From the NCBI RefSeq assembly GCF_017916325.1, contig NC_090160.1, positions 396,001 through 460,000 on the forward strand: 64,000 nucleotides of DNA. The letters are read 5' to 3'. Each line of letters starts with the position of its first letter. Positions within the stretch are counted from its first letter, which is position 1. Origin of the DNA: Leishmania martiniquensis. Taxonomy: Eukaryota; Euglenozoa; Kinetoplastea; Trypanosomatida; Trypanosomatidae. Shown here piece by piece: positions 30,301-45,300 of the stretch. Both the position numbers and the translations under genes were made by a program. The notes beneath the pieces were generated by a model, which saw only the letters and a program-made list of their open reading frames with translations, searched no databases and was not told where the DNA came from.

Positions 30301-33300
30301 AAAGAGAAGTCGCGGGCAGCATAGGAACGACGTTGATCGCCGATGGTGGGGCACGTAGGGCAGCGGCGGCGACGCGCTTATGATCCTCGTCGCCTCTCTG
30401 CTGCGGCAACTCCGCCGAAACACTCGCACCCCCGCCCGAGGATGGCTCATCGGTCACCGGAACGGGAACTGGGTCAGGCATGGGCACCGCCACTGAGAAT
30501 GGTAAGCTCAGTGCTGGGGCAGTCTGCAGGGTTGTTGTGGAGGCTGCTGCCGGGGCAAACGGAGCGACTCTGTCTTCCGCTGGCGCTGGTTCCATGATGG
30601 GCGGCGCGCCGCCGCATGGCACTGGCGCGAGACGCGTGTGCCACTGGGCCACACAGCGAGAATCGACCACAGTATCATTCACGGCGCTCTCTGTGGTGAC
30701 AAGAACGCGTATCACCAGCGTCAAGCGACGAAGCCACGCTGCTGAGACACTTGCGGCACTGGAGCAGTGCGACTCCGCTGTGGCCGCCACCGCCCCTGCT
30801 CCGTCCAAGCATGCGTAGATGAGCTGCACATGATCTAGCTGCAGACAGAGGACGGTGTCGGCAAAAGCACGTGGCGCGGTGCTGTGCGGCGGCAGCACCG
30901 TCGCAAAACTCTTCGGCGGCTGCCGTATAGGGCCGTGGTAGCTGTAGGCGCATTTGAAGCGCACACGCGCCTCACTTTGGATGTCATTCGTGATTGGCGC
31001 GGTAGGCGCCAGCGGCATCCATTGAGTGGGGTACAGAGCCGCCATCTCCAGCAGTGCGTCCCTCTCCTTCGTCGTATACACGCCGCCGCACCAGCGCGCT
31101 AGCATCTGGACGAGGTACAGGGCGCCTTCGTGGAGGAGGCGAGCGAGCTGCGTGGAGCCCAGGTTATAGACCAGCTGGGTTGTGTCCTGCGTGGTCCTGT
31201 GGCTGTCGCCGACGCTGCTCTTAACCGAGGGCGATGGCGCGGGCGCGCGCGCGAGTAGCTGCCACACAGTAAGGCCCGCACCGGGGGCCCTGCCGACTGC
31301 AGCCGCAGTTGCCTCCGACTTCGCCACGTGCTCGGCGGTGGCGGCCTGGGCAATCATGTCCTCCACTGCCATGGACCATGATAGCGGAGCAAAGGTGGCC
31401 GTGTACCAATGGCCTCGTGACCGAGAGCGGTCGATCCAGGCAGGGGCGACAGATCTTGCAGCGCGCGCGCCACCCTGCGCTGTAGCACCATCGCGAGAGG
31501 ACGTCGCGGACCCCGTGTCCAGATGCACACCACGATCCACGCGAGTCGGAGTAGTGCGAGCCACACCAATCACGACTTCACCCTTGCTGCGCAGACGACG
31601 TCGACGATAACGCCCTGTGCTGTCGCTGTCCTGCTTCGGTTGCCTCCCCGCATCCGCGCCAGCCGCGGAGCTCGGCTCTCTGATTGGTAGCACTAGCTGA
31701 GCGAGTAGGGGCGTGCACTGGGCCGCATCGTGCACCCCGTCCTCCGTGCCCGCGTCAGTGCCAGCCCCCATAGAGCACCACGACGGCAACTCGACGCCCG
31801 ACACCTCAACACCGACAATGGTGCAACGCCAATGTCGCAGCTTCGCCTGCGCTGCCTGCATATCCCTCATGCCGTTCTGGGCCTCTAAAAAATCTGCCCA
31901 TGCCGAGCACGCCTCCAGCTGTCGCATGCTCATCCCCCCACCCTCCACATCATCGTCATCGTCCGTGACATCCGTGATGCGTGTAAGCGAGCCGAAGTCG
32001 GCTTCTGTGCACTCAGCCCAATGGTCAGCGGCGCGGTGGGCGTGGCCGCGAGAGCACTCAGAGGAGGCGAGCACCACGCCAGCAGCAGAGGCCCTGACCG
32101 GCAGCACACCGAGCACGTCCAGCGCCCACCTGACTTCCATCAGTGCCTTTGGGGGCGCTTGAGGCGGCAGCGGCCCGGCCTCCTGCACCTTCTCGGCTTC
32201 CTCGAGGACGGCTGAGTCCATCGTCCCGTCACCGACCGGTGCCGACACAAGGCGCATCGCCAACATGGACGACCAGTGGGAGGGTGTCATGTAAAGCTGA
32301 GAGCCACGGCCAGCCACAGACGCTGGCGCGTCTGCGCCGCCGCTGATGCCGCTGCGCTCACCACAACTGCGCGCACTACGCAGGATGTCGGATGCGCAAA
32401 AAGGGGCGGAGACGTAGCACGCCGTGGTTGCCACTTCCTCGGCGCCAGCGCTGCAACGGCGACCGTGCACCGATACCTCGATGAGGAACTGCTCCTCCAG
32501 CACTGTCGTCACCCCACCGCCGCCATCACGGCCGACATCACCCGCCCCGCCGTCGCCGACGGCTTCGAGCACTGGATCAGGTGGCACCAAAGGCAGCACC
32601 ACGCGCAGCAAGGCGCCCTCCCTTGTCTGCGGCGGCGCCCCCTGCATGCTGGGGTGGGCATCTGCTCTCGAATCCACGGCGACGGCACATGGTGCGACGA
32701 CTGTCGAGTGTGAGGGCCCCAGCGTCGGTGACCATGTTGCGGTGAGCTGCGCGGGGAAGAGAGGAGGAGAGCGACGAGGAGCAACTGTTGGAGAGGCGGT
32801 CGCGGTGCGGGGCAGATCCTCAGTGAGGCGGGGCTCCTGTAGGGAGGGCGACACCCTGCCGGCATTGAGAACGGCAATCGATGCCTCCGCATAGTCGACA
32901 GCACCTCTCACAGCCTCGCGTCGTGGCGGTTGGAAAGGACGGAGAGCGCCGTCACCACCGCCTCGGCACCGCAGGGCGACCACGCGGCACGTCATCGTGT
33001 CCACTTGGCCCAATCCGCTTGCCGCGATCGCGGCACCGCTGCACTGAAATGTCAATGACCTCATCACCACTCCGCCATCACTGCCAGCGGCACTAGGGAC
33101 GGCACCGCGCGTGGCCAGTACCTTGGCGTCAACGCGCGGGTACCATCGCGACCGCGGGCTCACAGGTTCGGGTCCCGCAACGTGCTCCTCCTCCCTGCCT
33201 GCCGTTCGCGCCTTACGCTGCCCCAGAAGCGTCGCAGCGCATTTCGCGAGGGCATTGCTCGTAGACAGGCTCAGAAGCACCTCCCAACCGCCCCTGCAGC

Positions 33301-36300
33301 GGAGGCCACTGGCGGCCGAGGCCCCCTCGCAGATAAGCCACACAAGCGAGTCCTCACCCGAGTCCTGCGCTTGGCGGCGCCTCGCCTCAAAGCAGTACTC
33401 ATCTGCGGCTGACCATTCATGCACGGCGATCTGCGTCGTCACGCAGGCATGCCGCGTAGGTAGTAGGGTGCGCTCAAGCGGCGACGGTTGCGCTGTCGCC
33501 TTCTCCGCAACGCCAACATGGAAGTCAGCGTTGGAGATGGGAGTCACCTCGAGAAGCTCGATGCGCTTAAGCGTCGCGCCTACCGGGCCGATGCGCGGCA
33601 GCTGCATTGCTACCCCTGACCAGTACACCGGCACGCCGTCCCTCAAGCGGTCACCAGCGTGCGGCATCTGCGCATCTCTCCCGTCACGGTCACTGGTAGC
33701 CATGGACAATCTCGAGCGCACCGGCATGTCGACCGTGTGCTCCGTCTCCGGGTACGCCGTGGCCTCGAAGCAGTAGACCCACCGCAGCAGTAGCAGTCCA
33801 CACGGCATCGCAGCATCGTCTCCGCCTGCCGTCGGCTTTACATAAAAGCAGGTGAGCCATGTATCGCCGCGCGCGGGGTGCACCGACCACGCCGCGGTAA
33901 CGTCTGCCACACCTCCAGACGGCGTTACCGGGTAGATGCACCGGGTACGCATCTCACTGATGGCGCACGGCTGGAGGGCGACACGCATCGACAGTGGCGA
34001 GGTAGCAGTCCATACAGGCGGTTGCCAAGCGCCGTCGTGCCACGGCGTGCGCGCGGAACGCAGGGGCAGCACCATCTGGCCAGCAGCTACTGCAACCCCA
34101 CTGGAGGCCTCACATAGCTCAAGCCGCATGGTAGCCGTCGCGCTCTCTGCAATGGGAAGGGTGTGTATATTGCGGGAAATGGAGAGCAGCGGCGCACGCT
34201 CCGATGCTGACCGCATCGTTGCTGCGCACCCTTGGCGCACGAGCTCCGTCGCTGTGGGGAGCGCAAAGGACTTGGATGAGCTTATCGGCACAGAGTTCGT
34301 GCCGTCTTCGCCCCACGCAGACGCCACCCGCACCACCCCCACCGTGGAAAGAGTGGGAGGATCAGCGGGCGCCCCGTCGCGCAGCTGCTCCTTCCCCTGC
34401 CGTAGCTGCCGCCGAATCTGGCGTATCTCCTTCATCTGCTGACGCAGTCGCCGTGGCACTTTGCCGCGTTGCTTCCACAGCAGCGCTGCCCGCTCGCGCA
34501 GCCGCGCGTACGTCTCCTCCGCGCGGCAGGTCAGCAGCACGTCGCCCACGGCAAAGCCGCTGCAGCTCTGCACGCTAAGGGTCATGCGCGAGGTTAAGAA
34601 GATTGAAGCGGCGTCGCACATTAGCAGGTCCGCAGCAGTGACGTCAACTTGTATCCAGAGGCGGCCGAGCCAGCGGCCGTGCACGAGGCTCTCCACCTGC
34701 AGCACGACATCATGCGTGCCATCAGCTGCCCGCGCCGCTGATACGAGCCGACCGTCACTACCAGGCGGTCGCACACCGCCCACCTGCACTGAAAGGTCAA
34801 GGGTGTAGGCGGCTCTGCCACACACGTTCACTTCATCGGGGTGCTGCCATCGCCGGCACGCGTCCACAGTCGGCGCGTCTGCGTCTAGTGGCTTGGCTGC
34901 CGCCGAGGAGTCCCTCGACTGCAGCCGTGTTTCGTCAGCCCGCGCCGAGCGCAGCGCCGATTCGGAGATGTTGACGTTAAAGAGAAGTTTTGAGGTGGAT
35001 GCGGCAAGGCAGACATCGGTGCTCCACATGTACCGCTGCTGCTGCGGTGGCGGCGGGTGTGTCATGGGCGGCGACGCCGGTGAGGCGGCGGCCACCGGCG
35101 GCGACGCAGCAGTGGGTCTGACGAGCAGCAGACGAGGCAGCAACTGGTGCACCGTCGATGCTGCGGTGATCGTGCCACCTCTTACGTCTGTGGGTGCCGC
35201 TGTGGCACCCGTCGCATCCGTCACCATTACTGTCACCGTCGCGGGAGGAAGCACGTGATGATGGCGTTGCGCCAGGCCGCGGGCGAGGCTGACGTCGACC
35301 CCACATAACTCCATACGTGTGACAGTGACACGCGTCAGCACCGGTACAGCGGTGGGCCCTGTGGCTGGGGTACGCACACCACCCTCGATGGCCTCCTCCC
35401 TCTCTGTGAAAGAGCGGGCCGATGAAGGCACAGTCGAATGCGACGAGCAGATGCCGTCGCGGTCGCTGTCCTCGTCCCCCACACCCATGCCGTTGTCAGG
35501 TGCGAGGTGCCTCGGCTTCGGCGGTAGGCGCGATTTCGACGCTACTGGCGGGAACACCGGCAGCGACTGCGCCACCCGTGCGCGCCAGCGGAGCAACGCT
35601 GGCATTGTTGCCACATTGTCCTTCGCATACGCATCTTTAGCGCCCGCCCACGCCGCTGTGCCACCTTCAGCCGTTGTGTCCACAGGTGGTAGGAGCGATG
35701 TCAGCCCAAACTGCGCCGATCGAGGAAGCTTCAGGGGTGCTCGGCCAGTGCCGACACACACTTCAGACGCCTTCTCCACAGCGGAATCGTCATCACCGTG
35801 CAAGTGCAGAACAGCAAAGAGCGCGAAGGTGAGGCTGAAGCGCGCCTCGAGCCCCGGCTTCCCGAGTGCATGCTCGATGTCCTGCGGAGACGGCAACGCC
35901 AAGCACAGCGGGGGAAGAGACGCGCAAGAGAGGAAGCACTCCTCCGACGCAGAGGTCGCGGCCTCGTCGCCCATAGCAGCACCGGTAGTGGCGGAAGCAC
36001 TGCTCCCCACAAAGACGCCCTCTGCGCTGTCGACCCACACGTTGAATGAAACGACGCCCGCTGTTGCTGTTGCAGAAGCGACAGCTGCAGGCGCCAAACT
36101 CGCAGCCGCGCCAGTCTCAGACCCCAGCAGCACACGGTGCGGCGACTGCGATGCAGGGCGGCACCACAACGCGCTCCACTCACCGGGCCACCTCAACTGC
36201 ACCTCCAACCTGAGTCGAAGAGGAGTCGAGACATCGCCACCATGTCCGCCGTCAGCCCTCACCTCCGGCGGCGACGCGGTGGTTCGTCGCTGCAGTGCTG

Positions 36301-39300
36301 CCCACGCCAGCCGCTGCCGCGCGCTACAGTGCAGAAGGAGCTGGTCCAGCCTCAAGTACACATATCGATGGCGCCGGGGCTCAATCCTGCGCAGCACGCG
36401 CGAGAGCGCACGTGATGCCAGCTCCGCAGTAATCGCGCCCTGTCCCTTGGGCCTATCCACCGACAGCTTCGACCAGCACGCACGCTGCTCAACATTAGCG
36501 CTGCCTTGCCTTGATGGGCTCTGATACAGCGGAGGTGATGCAGACAGTGTCGAGAGAGCGGTGTAGGAGCAAGAGGCGCTGCTGCCGCCGCCGTATTCTC
36601 GCACGAGACGCTGCAACGGCAGCGGTGAGAAGGTCGAGCGCGACGGAGCGGCGGCAGCGGACAAGTCCACCACTCGCCATTGCACGAGGATCTCGGCCAT
36701 AACACACTCGCCTTCGCCGTCGTAGCCGACATCGTGCGCATCGTGAAGACGGCGGCGCACTACAAGCGGCACCCACTGAGCGCCCTCTGCCGCCTCTCCA
36801 CCATCGTTAAGATCGAAATCCATTGTGCTGGTGGCCATTGCCGCTGAGGGACCTATCCGCGCCTGCAACCGCATCTGGTGTGAGCCGTCATCGCCGCAGG
36901 AGCGCTGTGGAAGAGGGAACACGGCGACGCGGCCATCGCTGCTCGCCTGTCTCGGCACGTCCTGGTCAGTGTCAGCGTCGGGCACTCGCATCGACAGCTG
37001 ATGTGCCTCCACACCCAGAAGCACCTCTGTACCGCCGTTGGCGTCGATTAAGACAGCGTCCATCGCAGATGCAGCGCCTGCGGTGTTGGCGGAAGCGGCC
37101 AGAGCCCTCTGCACGGCGCCAGACGGTGGCGTGGGCAGTACCTCCAGCACCGATGTGTGCGACCCGGAAGGCGAAGGGGCTGAAGAAGAGCGAAAATAAC
37201 CGCGTGCAGAAGCATTCAGAGGAAGCCCTCGATGCAGCGGCCCCACACGCGCCAGGAGGACGCGCGAAGCTGGAGCGCTCCGTTTCACGCCACTAGGCGA
37301 GGCCTCGACCTCGACGCGTCTTTGAAGGTTGTGTGCGTAGCGGATCGCAGCAAAGCCAACGTGCTTCATCACGACCGCTGCGCACGGTGCGGATCGCACC
37401 ATCAACGGGTGCGCCGCGTTACCATCTGGTTGCGCGGATTGCGGTGGAGCTGTAACAGTGACACCGCAGTGTACCCTCTCTGCGGTTGACGGCTGTGGCG
37501 GCGGCGAGTCTGCACGGAAGCGTGCGCCGCTGCTGCTGCTGCTGCTGCCGCTGCCCGTAACGACGCTCTCTGCAGCAGGTAGGCACCGGGGCACCTCAGC
37601 ATCCAGAGCAGGCGCAGCGCAACTTCGGAAGAGCGGCAACCATAGTGTCCCCAAAGTACTCGTGAAGGCATCCAGCCTTGGCAGTCGAACGGCTCCCCAC
37701 TCGCACTCCCTCCCCTCTGCAGCGACGGTGTCTGTCTCGCCCGCTGCGCCGATCGCTCCGGAGAAGGGCGATGGTGCCATCACCCACACACAGAGGGATG
37801 GTGGCGCATTATCGATCCAGCCGAATCGTCGTGGAGGCCACTGCACCTCAAGTGTGGGAAAGCGCGACGCGTCAGCATCGGGGACAGCATGGCGCTCTGC
37901 GCTACTCTCGTCACCGCCGGTGTTGCTCCGCTTTTCCGCCCCGTTCGCGGCGGCAGCGCAGACTGGAGAGAAGGCATATGCCGCACGGAAGGCATCAGGT
38001 GGTGGAGCTTCGCCCGGGTGCATCCAGCACCTCGAGTCGTCGATGGCCGCTGACTCGGCGGACGAGGCCCACGCCGGAGAGTCATTGCAGGAGGAGCCGC
38101 TCACTGCGATCTGCAGCGCTTCGGCGGCTTGCGCGGCGCCGATGCCCGGTCCGTCCACGTGGTCGAAGCACATCAGGTTGCACACCTCCACGCGTACTCT
38201 TGCTGGTGTGCCGGCATCTGGCATCACCCATGTGGAAGCTGGTCCCAAACCAGGGGGCGTTCGCAACGGGCCAGAGAGACCTACGCAGGGCCCCGCTACG
38301 CAGGACAGCGACGCGGGTGGCGAGGGCAGCATCGCGGGGGGCACCTTGCCCCAGTCATCACACACCAGCCGAGGAAACGACATGAGACGCCATGTTAGCA
38401 CGCCGCCCTCCACGTGCTGCGGTAAACCAGCGTTATACACCGGTGCCACGCGTACGTCAGCCTCGTGTAGGGTGAAGAAGCTACGGAGAGACGTCGGCAG
38501 CGGCGCCGGCCTCGTCGCAGACCCCTCCCCTTCTTGACCGCTCAGGCCCGCCAGCCCTGACGCGCCCATCGTGGACAGCAGACCACTCCGCGCCTCGTCG
38601 CATGCTCCTCTCTCTATCCTAGCGGGCAATCCTCGCACCTCTGCAGCCACATCCTCTGCAGGAAAGCGCCACTTGCCTCGGCCGATGAAACGAGAAGGCG
38701 CGTCCGCGCAGCCGCCCCTCGCGGCACCGGCACCGTCGCGCGGATACCACCACACCTGCACCTCGACGACTGGGCTGGCAGGGAGATACAAGGTCGCCTC
38801 TACCGGGGCTGCCGATTCGGTTGGCGGAGCGGCGCCACGTGATGGTGGAATGGAGAGCACTATGCCGTAGACAGCAGCGGTGTCGCCCGTCCCGCGTGAG
38901 TGCACGCGCGTTAGCCGGCCTCTGCCAGTAGCCCTTATCGACGGCTCTTCCAACGCGCACAACGGGACCAACCTGCACTCCGCCAGCAGCCGTGTCTCAC
39001 CTTGCGCGGTGGGGTACCACAGCGAGAGCCGCACCTGTCCACCATTCATGCAGAGGAGATGCTGTAGCCAGGGCCACTGGAGTCGTACCTTGTCCATCCG
39101 CAGCCACGGCACAACCTCAGGGCTCATCCACCCCAGGTGGGGCGTGTAGGTCGTGGGCGCCGCTGTAATACTACCCGGCTCAGCTCCATGCGAGGCCACT
39201 GGCTGATACCAGCTCTGTGGAAACTCATGCAGCTCTTTGCCCCTCCAGAGAGAGGACCTCGGGCGCATCTCTGACCTCGCCGTGTGGCGACCATTGATGC

Positions 39301-42300
39301 CGAACAGGCGGCGTGTCACGGATGCGCACCACGAGCTTAGGTCTCCACAGCACGGCAGCCGCGCCACGGCGGTGGCTGGGGGCAGGCGGCGCCACTTGAC
39401 CAACAGAAAGCCGTTGCACACAGCGGAGAGGAAATGATGTTCAAAGATCCCTTTGCCGTCGGGCGCCGCAGAAGCTGTCGTTGTCCCGGCAGCCATTCTG
39501 GGGCTCCACAGTAGCGGTAGCCAGGCACACCCCTCGCCAAGCCTGCGGCCCAGTAGCCTTCGCAGCAGCCAGCTCGTCAGGGTCGCGGTGCCCAGCAGCA
39601 CCGCCCGTCTCCCGGACGCCTCGCCACGACATGCCCGCATCGGGCCGCCCTCTGCTGCCAGAGGCCTCGCCTCACCGTCACCGCTGTCAGAAGAGTGCTG
39701 GCAGAGGTCGAACACACGAAGGTGCAGCGTGGACAGCGATGCGAGGCCTAAGCGAAACTTGTGCTGCCACCGAGGGTGGCTCGTGCGTGCGGCAGAGGCC
39801 GTGACGGGCAGCACCGCGTCGGCCCCCGCCCAGGCACCGCCTTTCCCACACGCTTCGGCACTATCACTCAGCGGGGCGCTGCGTACCGTGCGGCCCTGCG
39901 AATACGAAGCAGCAGCGAAGCCCACAAAATCGAAGCCACAGCTCGCCGTGGCGCTTTGGCAATGGTCGGAGGTGGGGGGCCGGCACCTGGCAGCCTCCGC
40001 CGTCAGCAAAGACGACGCGGCGACGAAGGCGCCAGGCGCGTGGGGCGCCGACTGTGGGGCCTGGCGGCTGGTCTCCTCTTGCCGCACAGCCAGCACTTCG
40101 CAGTATACGCACGCACAGGTTGTCTCGTTCCCCCAGCTCGCAGGGTCGTCCCACCGCAGCGGTGTGGGCGAGGGCGGCAAACCAAAGTGCGCGGTTAATG
40201 GCCGCAGACCTGCCCCCTCGACCACGCTGAAGTCCACCAAGGTGTCGTCGTCAACACGGATGCCACGCCCTGCGCAGCACTCGTCGTGCTCTGCCTCTTC
40301 CACAGGCGCCGCAGCGAGGGAGGAGAGACTGTGCTGCGGCCCGTTCCACAGCTGCTGTGCGGTCTCCTCAGTCATCGATGACAGGAAAAGAGCCTCCACA
40401 TCGCAGTGAAGCCAACCAACGAGCAGTAGGCCACTTGTGCTATGGGTCTGCCCATTATCTCTGTTGGGTCGCGCAACAGCGGGGAGCTGCGCTGATAAGG
40501 TCGCCCTTGCGACGGCGTCAGTGCTGACAGGAGCGAAAAGGGGAAGCCACACATCCGTCACGCCGCCGGCACGGTGGGGGTGCTGCGGCTCTTGCACGTG
40601 CGCCGCCACGGCGGTGTCAAACGGGGCCCACACGGCAAAGCCCAGCACCTCTTCGGGTGACGCGACGCCATGTACAGTGAAGAGAAGAGACGAGGCTGTG
40701 TCGCGCGTGAGGACTGCGTGAAAGCTCATGCTGTACTGCATAAAGAGGGCGCCGCGCCCGTCTTCACTGACGGTGATGGCGCCCTTCTCGCCTACCACAC
40801 CGTCGCAGCCGCCAGTGACAGATATCGATGTTGGTGGGCCATAGTAGCGCCCTGGCACACCGTTCACCTCGTTGGTGGACAAGATCGCGGCGGCACCTCG
40901 CACCACAACGGAGCACACCGTCAGCGTCTCCATCGCGTGCCCCTTCGGTGGAACCCCTTCAGCGCACCATTTCTGAGAAGCGGCGGCGATATCTGGCGCT
41001 CGCCTCTCTCGCAGCGTATCCTTCTTGGCGGCCAGGTAGGACGGAATTGTGTTCCACAGCACTGTCAGTGGCCAGGAGGGGATGTGGCTCCGGGTTGTGC
41101 CGCCGACAGAGTCCTTGGCTGAGTCGGGCGTCCCACCAGCTGTGGCGGCGCCGCGGCTCACGCGCTCGTATTCCCTGATCACGGCCCCCAACGATGCCCA
41201 TGATGGCAGGTCCAGCTCAGCAGATGATGCGCGCGGTGCGGTCTCTGACGCGGTGGCAGGCCGGGGCAGCGGCGCCTCGGCCCAGCGCAGGCGACATGTC
41301 AGCTGCGGCAAGGGCTTCCCAAGGCATGCAACGGTGCTTGCTGCTACTTCTGCCGTCGCCCCGAGCGCGGTGAGCAGCGGCGGTCGATCCGGCGGGAGCT
41401 GGCAGAAGTCCACCGCTAAGAATGGTGGTGAGACCGCCAAGGGCCGCCAGCACTCCCCTTGTCGCGTCCCTGTCGCCGCTGCACGTTCGCCGGCGCCACT
41501 GTCAGCCGCTGCTGGAACATTCACGCTGTCCATGACGGCCATGGCCCGAAGGGCGCTGGGTGTGTCGTCGCGAGGCGCCTTAGTCCCACTAGCGGAGGAA
41601 AAGGGCGGGATGGCGTCCACTGAGAGTGGCATGAACGGCGACAGTGACGACGACACCGTCTGCCACGCCACGCTCGACTGGCTCATCTCCTCAGCACATG
41701 GGGACTGCATCGCGAGGCACTCCACTCTAGCGCCCGTGGCCCCGGCAGCATGGCCCAGCTGCGTACCCTTTGCAGAGGAGGGCCTGTTGGTTCCACGAGA
41801 AGCCGCCGCCTTGGCTGCCTGCGCCGTCGCCGCCGAAGGAGCGCACTCCTCACCCGCCGATGCCCAGAGAGCGCCCCGCCCCTCCATCTTCACGCATAAG
41901 ACTCTTTCATCGCCAAGAGAGCCGAGGAGACAGCTTCCTGCCAAGCCGCCTTCGGAGGCTCGGCGACTCGGCGTATCCCCACCACCGCCACCGGAGTGAC
42001 TGGGGTGCCATGGGCTGTCCTCTGCGGTAGTGGCCATGGCCGCCTGCGCACCCCCCTCCGTCTGCCGCCCGCCTCGCGCAGCACCCTCAGTCCTCTTCTC
42101 CGGGAACTGAAGCACGAGCAGGTCGGACCAGCTGTCGCGCCCGCGGCCGCAGGTAGAAGCGTCCTGGGTGCTGTCACCGCCGCCGCCACGGCACCCCAAG
42201 CGGCGCTGCAGCACCTCCAGGTTTGACGGCAGAGAGAAGGAGGAGCCAGCCGCCAGCAGATGCTCGCCGGCGGTATCCTGCCAGTAAATAGCGAGCCGCG

Positions 42301-45300
42301 CATCAGTCCACCGCGGGTCTTCCACGATGGGAGCGCCTGCCTGCCTGAGTCCGCCCCATGCGCTGCGCCACTCCTCTGCTGGCACGGCTGTGGCGCTGTT
42401 TGCCCGGCCCGCCCTGGGTACCTGCAGCGGACACAGCAGCTCCGAGCACCAATGCCGCAGTCCGTGAACCTCCATGAAGACACATTGCCGAAGTGGACGT
42501 AGCGCCGGCTGCTGCACCGCCTCCGGCGTCGCGACCGTTTCATCGCTGCACTTGGCCGTGAGTTGTACAGCCTCCTGCTCCCGAGGCGGGCGGCTGGTAC
42601 TTGCCAGAAGAGGCGGCTCTTCATCCCATGCACGCAGCGCAGGTGGCTCCTCCATCGATGCCAAGAGTTCCGACAGCGGATAACGCGAGCTAGATGCAGT
42701 AGTCGCCGCGCTTCCTTCACTGTCCTCAAGCCCGCCTCCGTCCCCAGCGCGAAGGTCACCGCTACCGAGCTGGTCATTCGTCGCTGCGGCATCGGCGGCT
42801 GCGAAGGGTACCGGCCCGACACCCCCCAACGTGGTGCCGTCCCTCCCCGGTACAGCCACAACCGTGGAGGCGCTGGCACCGTCGACTTCGGCATGCCAGC
42901 CCGCCAACGCTGCCTCTTTGCCCCCTCGCGCCCCCGCATGCAGCGATGCAGGAGGTGCCGAGGCGGTGCCGTGGAACGCGGCCCCGTCCACAAGGTCGAA
43001 TGGCGATATTCTTCCCTGCACCGCCACAGCAGCAGGAGTCGCACCCAGTGCGGCCTGATCAGGAACGCCGCGATCGCCCTCGCCGCTGTCGACCTCGTCG
43101 TGAAGCGGAGGGGACATTTTCGCCCACTTACCGAGCGGTACCGCACTGCCTGCGACACTTCTCAGGCTGCCTTGATGATCGGCACATGTAGCAGTTTCGC
43201 ACATGCCTTCGCCAACGCCTTCGCTGGCATCCCTTTCACTGCTGCACGGTGTCTCCGTCGTGCTATAGAGTCTCCGCTGCCGGCGGCTGCCATCGCTGCC
43301 AGGAGCGCCGCCGCGCCTCGCCCCGCCGAGCTTCTCCGGCCTCTCCGTCTTGTCCTCGCTGTCAGCCGTGATGCTCGTCTCCTCAGCCCCAGTTGACTCC
43401 GACGGTGGGGCCGCTGTGCCGTCGCGCTCTCGCAGGTCCGCGGGTCCCGCCACCCGCGTTGATGAGCAGCTGACAAAATGCACTCTGCAGGCCCCCCTTT
43501 CCGTGTCGCAAGTACGGCGCATCTCTGTGCGGCTCGTGCGCTCTCCGCCAGCCACCTTCTTGCGGCCACAGCGTAGCCAGCGGAGCGCGCCGCCTCCGCC
43601 TCTGACAATAGGGGCCACCTCCTCGTAGGCGATGAGCTCGATCAGCTCCATGCACGCCGATGCCATCTCGCCCACAGCTACTGCCCCCTCTCGGCCATAA
43701 ATCGTTCGCGGAGCGGCACCAGCGGCGTGCGAGCGTGCGCTTCGCACCGTGCTGTCGGTGCTGCTGCCAGTGGTGCAGGAGTAGCTGTAGCTGTACGAGT
43801 ACAAGCTGCCGCTGTCGTCGCACCCCTCTCGATAACTGGTGCCGTTGCGTGGCTGCCGCGATGTCGCACCATTCCGCCGTTCGCCGCTGCTCCTGCGGCT
43901 TTCTGCCTCACTGCCCCGTAGGCTTTCACCTTCTGACGATACCCGGCAAGCCGCGAACTGCGCCATGGACAACGGTACCTTCTTCGCGATCGCTCTCTCG
44001 AGAGCACCAGCCTTCGAAAATCGGTTGCGTCCCTCCAAGACACTCTTCAATGTCATGAGGCTACCTAATGTTTCGCCACACTCGCTGCCCCCACCGGCCC
44101 CATCCACGGGGGTGACCCGGTCGGCGCGCATGTAGGATGCGGGGTACGCACCCCGGTGTGTCTCTCCAGTGGTGCCGGCGGCTGCCGCTGCGGCAGAGGA
44201 GGCCACAGCAGGCGCGGAAAGTGCTGTGGAGGTTAGACGAAGGTGTGGCGCGATGAGTTCAGCAGCTGGCTCTACGAAAACGGTAGCAGTAGAGGTAGTC
44301 GCGGCGCGCCCGGCATCATTGCCACCAAGGGCAGCAGCCGCAGCTGCAGTGGTGCTCTCTTCCTCGGTCGCATCAGCACGCAACGACAGTGAAACAGAAG
44401 CACTGCTTGGCGCAGCTGTGCGTGTGCTCCCACTATGCTCCCCCGCGCGCAGAGACGTCGGTGCAAAGGTGGCGGAGGCGGCCTCCAGCACGTGCACCAC
44501 CAGTGGTGACGGTGACATCTCCCCAGTAGCCATGGCGACGAACCGCCTCTTACCAAGCACACCTTCATCTGCCCATGCACCCCTCTCCGGTCCCTGCGGC
44601 CACTGCGCCGGAGTGGAGGAATCCAGCGCTGCGACCTCAAGCGCAGTCGCAGCCTCGTCCTCATCCTCGCTGGTTGGGAAGATCTCGTCCGGCCAACCGC
44701 TCGACGGTGGCCTCCTTGAACTGCGAAGCCGCCTGGTCAGCGGTGAGCGGCCGTGCACGCTGGGCGCCCATGCTTTCTCCTGCGCTGCCAGAGCTGCCGG
44801 CGGCGTATCCGTTGTCGGCAGGTAGGCGGAGGATGACGGCACACTCGACCACGTAGATGAGACCTCCACAGTGTGGGTGCTTATCAGCGCATCCACCTCA
44901 ACGAGCGACGGCGCCGTAGCACTTAGCCCCATTCTGGGCCGATGGGTATGAGTAGACGTGGGGGAAGAACGTAAGCTCTGGTGCGCCGCTGGCTGGTGGG
45001 GTAGGCCACGGGCAGCAGCACCCGCCATGGAGGCCAACCCCGCGTCGGGCTCGGCGACGGAGGCCCAAGTCGGCTCACGCTCCGGAGAACAATCTTGAAG
45101 CCGCCGGCTCCTGGAAGCGTGCGGTGAGAGCCTGCAGGCATCTCCCGTGCCTGGCCCCTGGGTACGTTGACAAAGCCAGCGGTCTTGCACTTGCTCGTGT
45201 CTCCCAGCGCGCTGATGTGTATCTTGGGCCTCGGCCGCGCTCCTCCTGTGTGCCTCGCCCTTCTCGGCGGTTCCTCCGCCGCTGTCAGTAAAGCTCTGGT

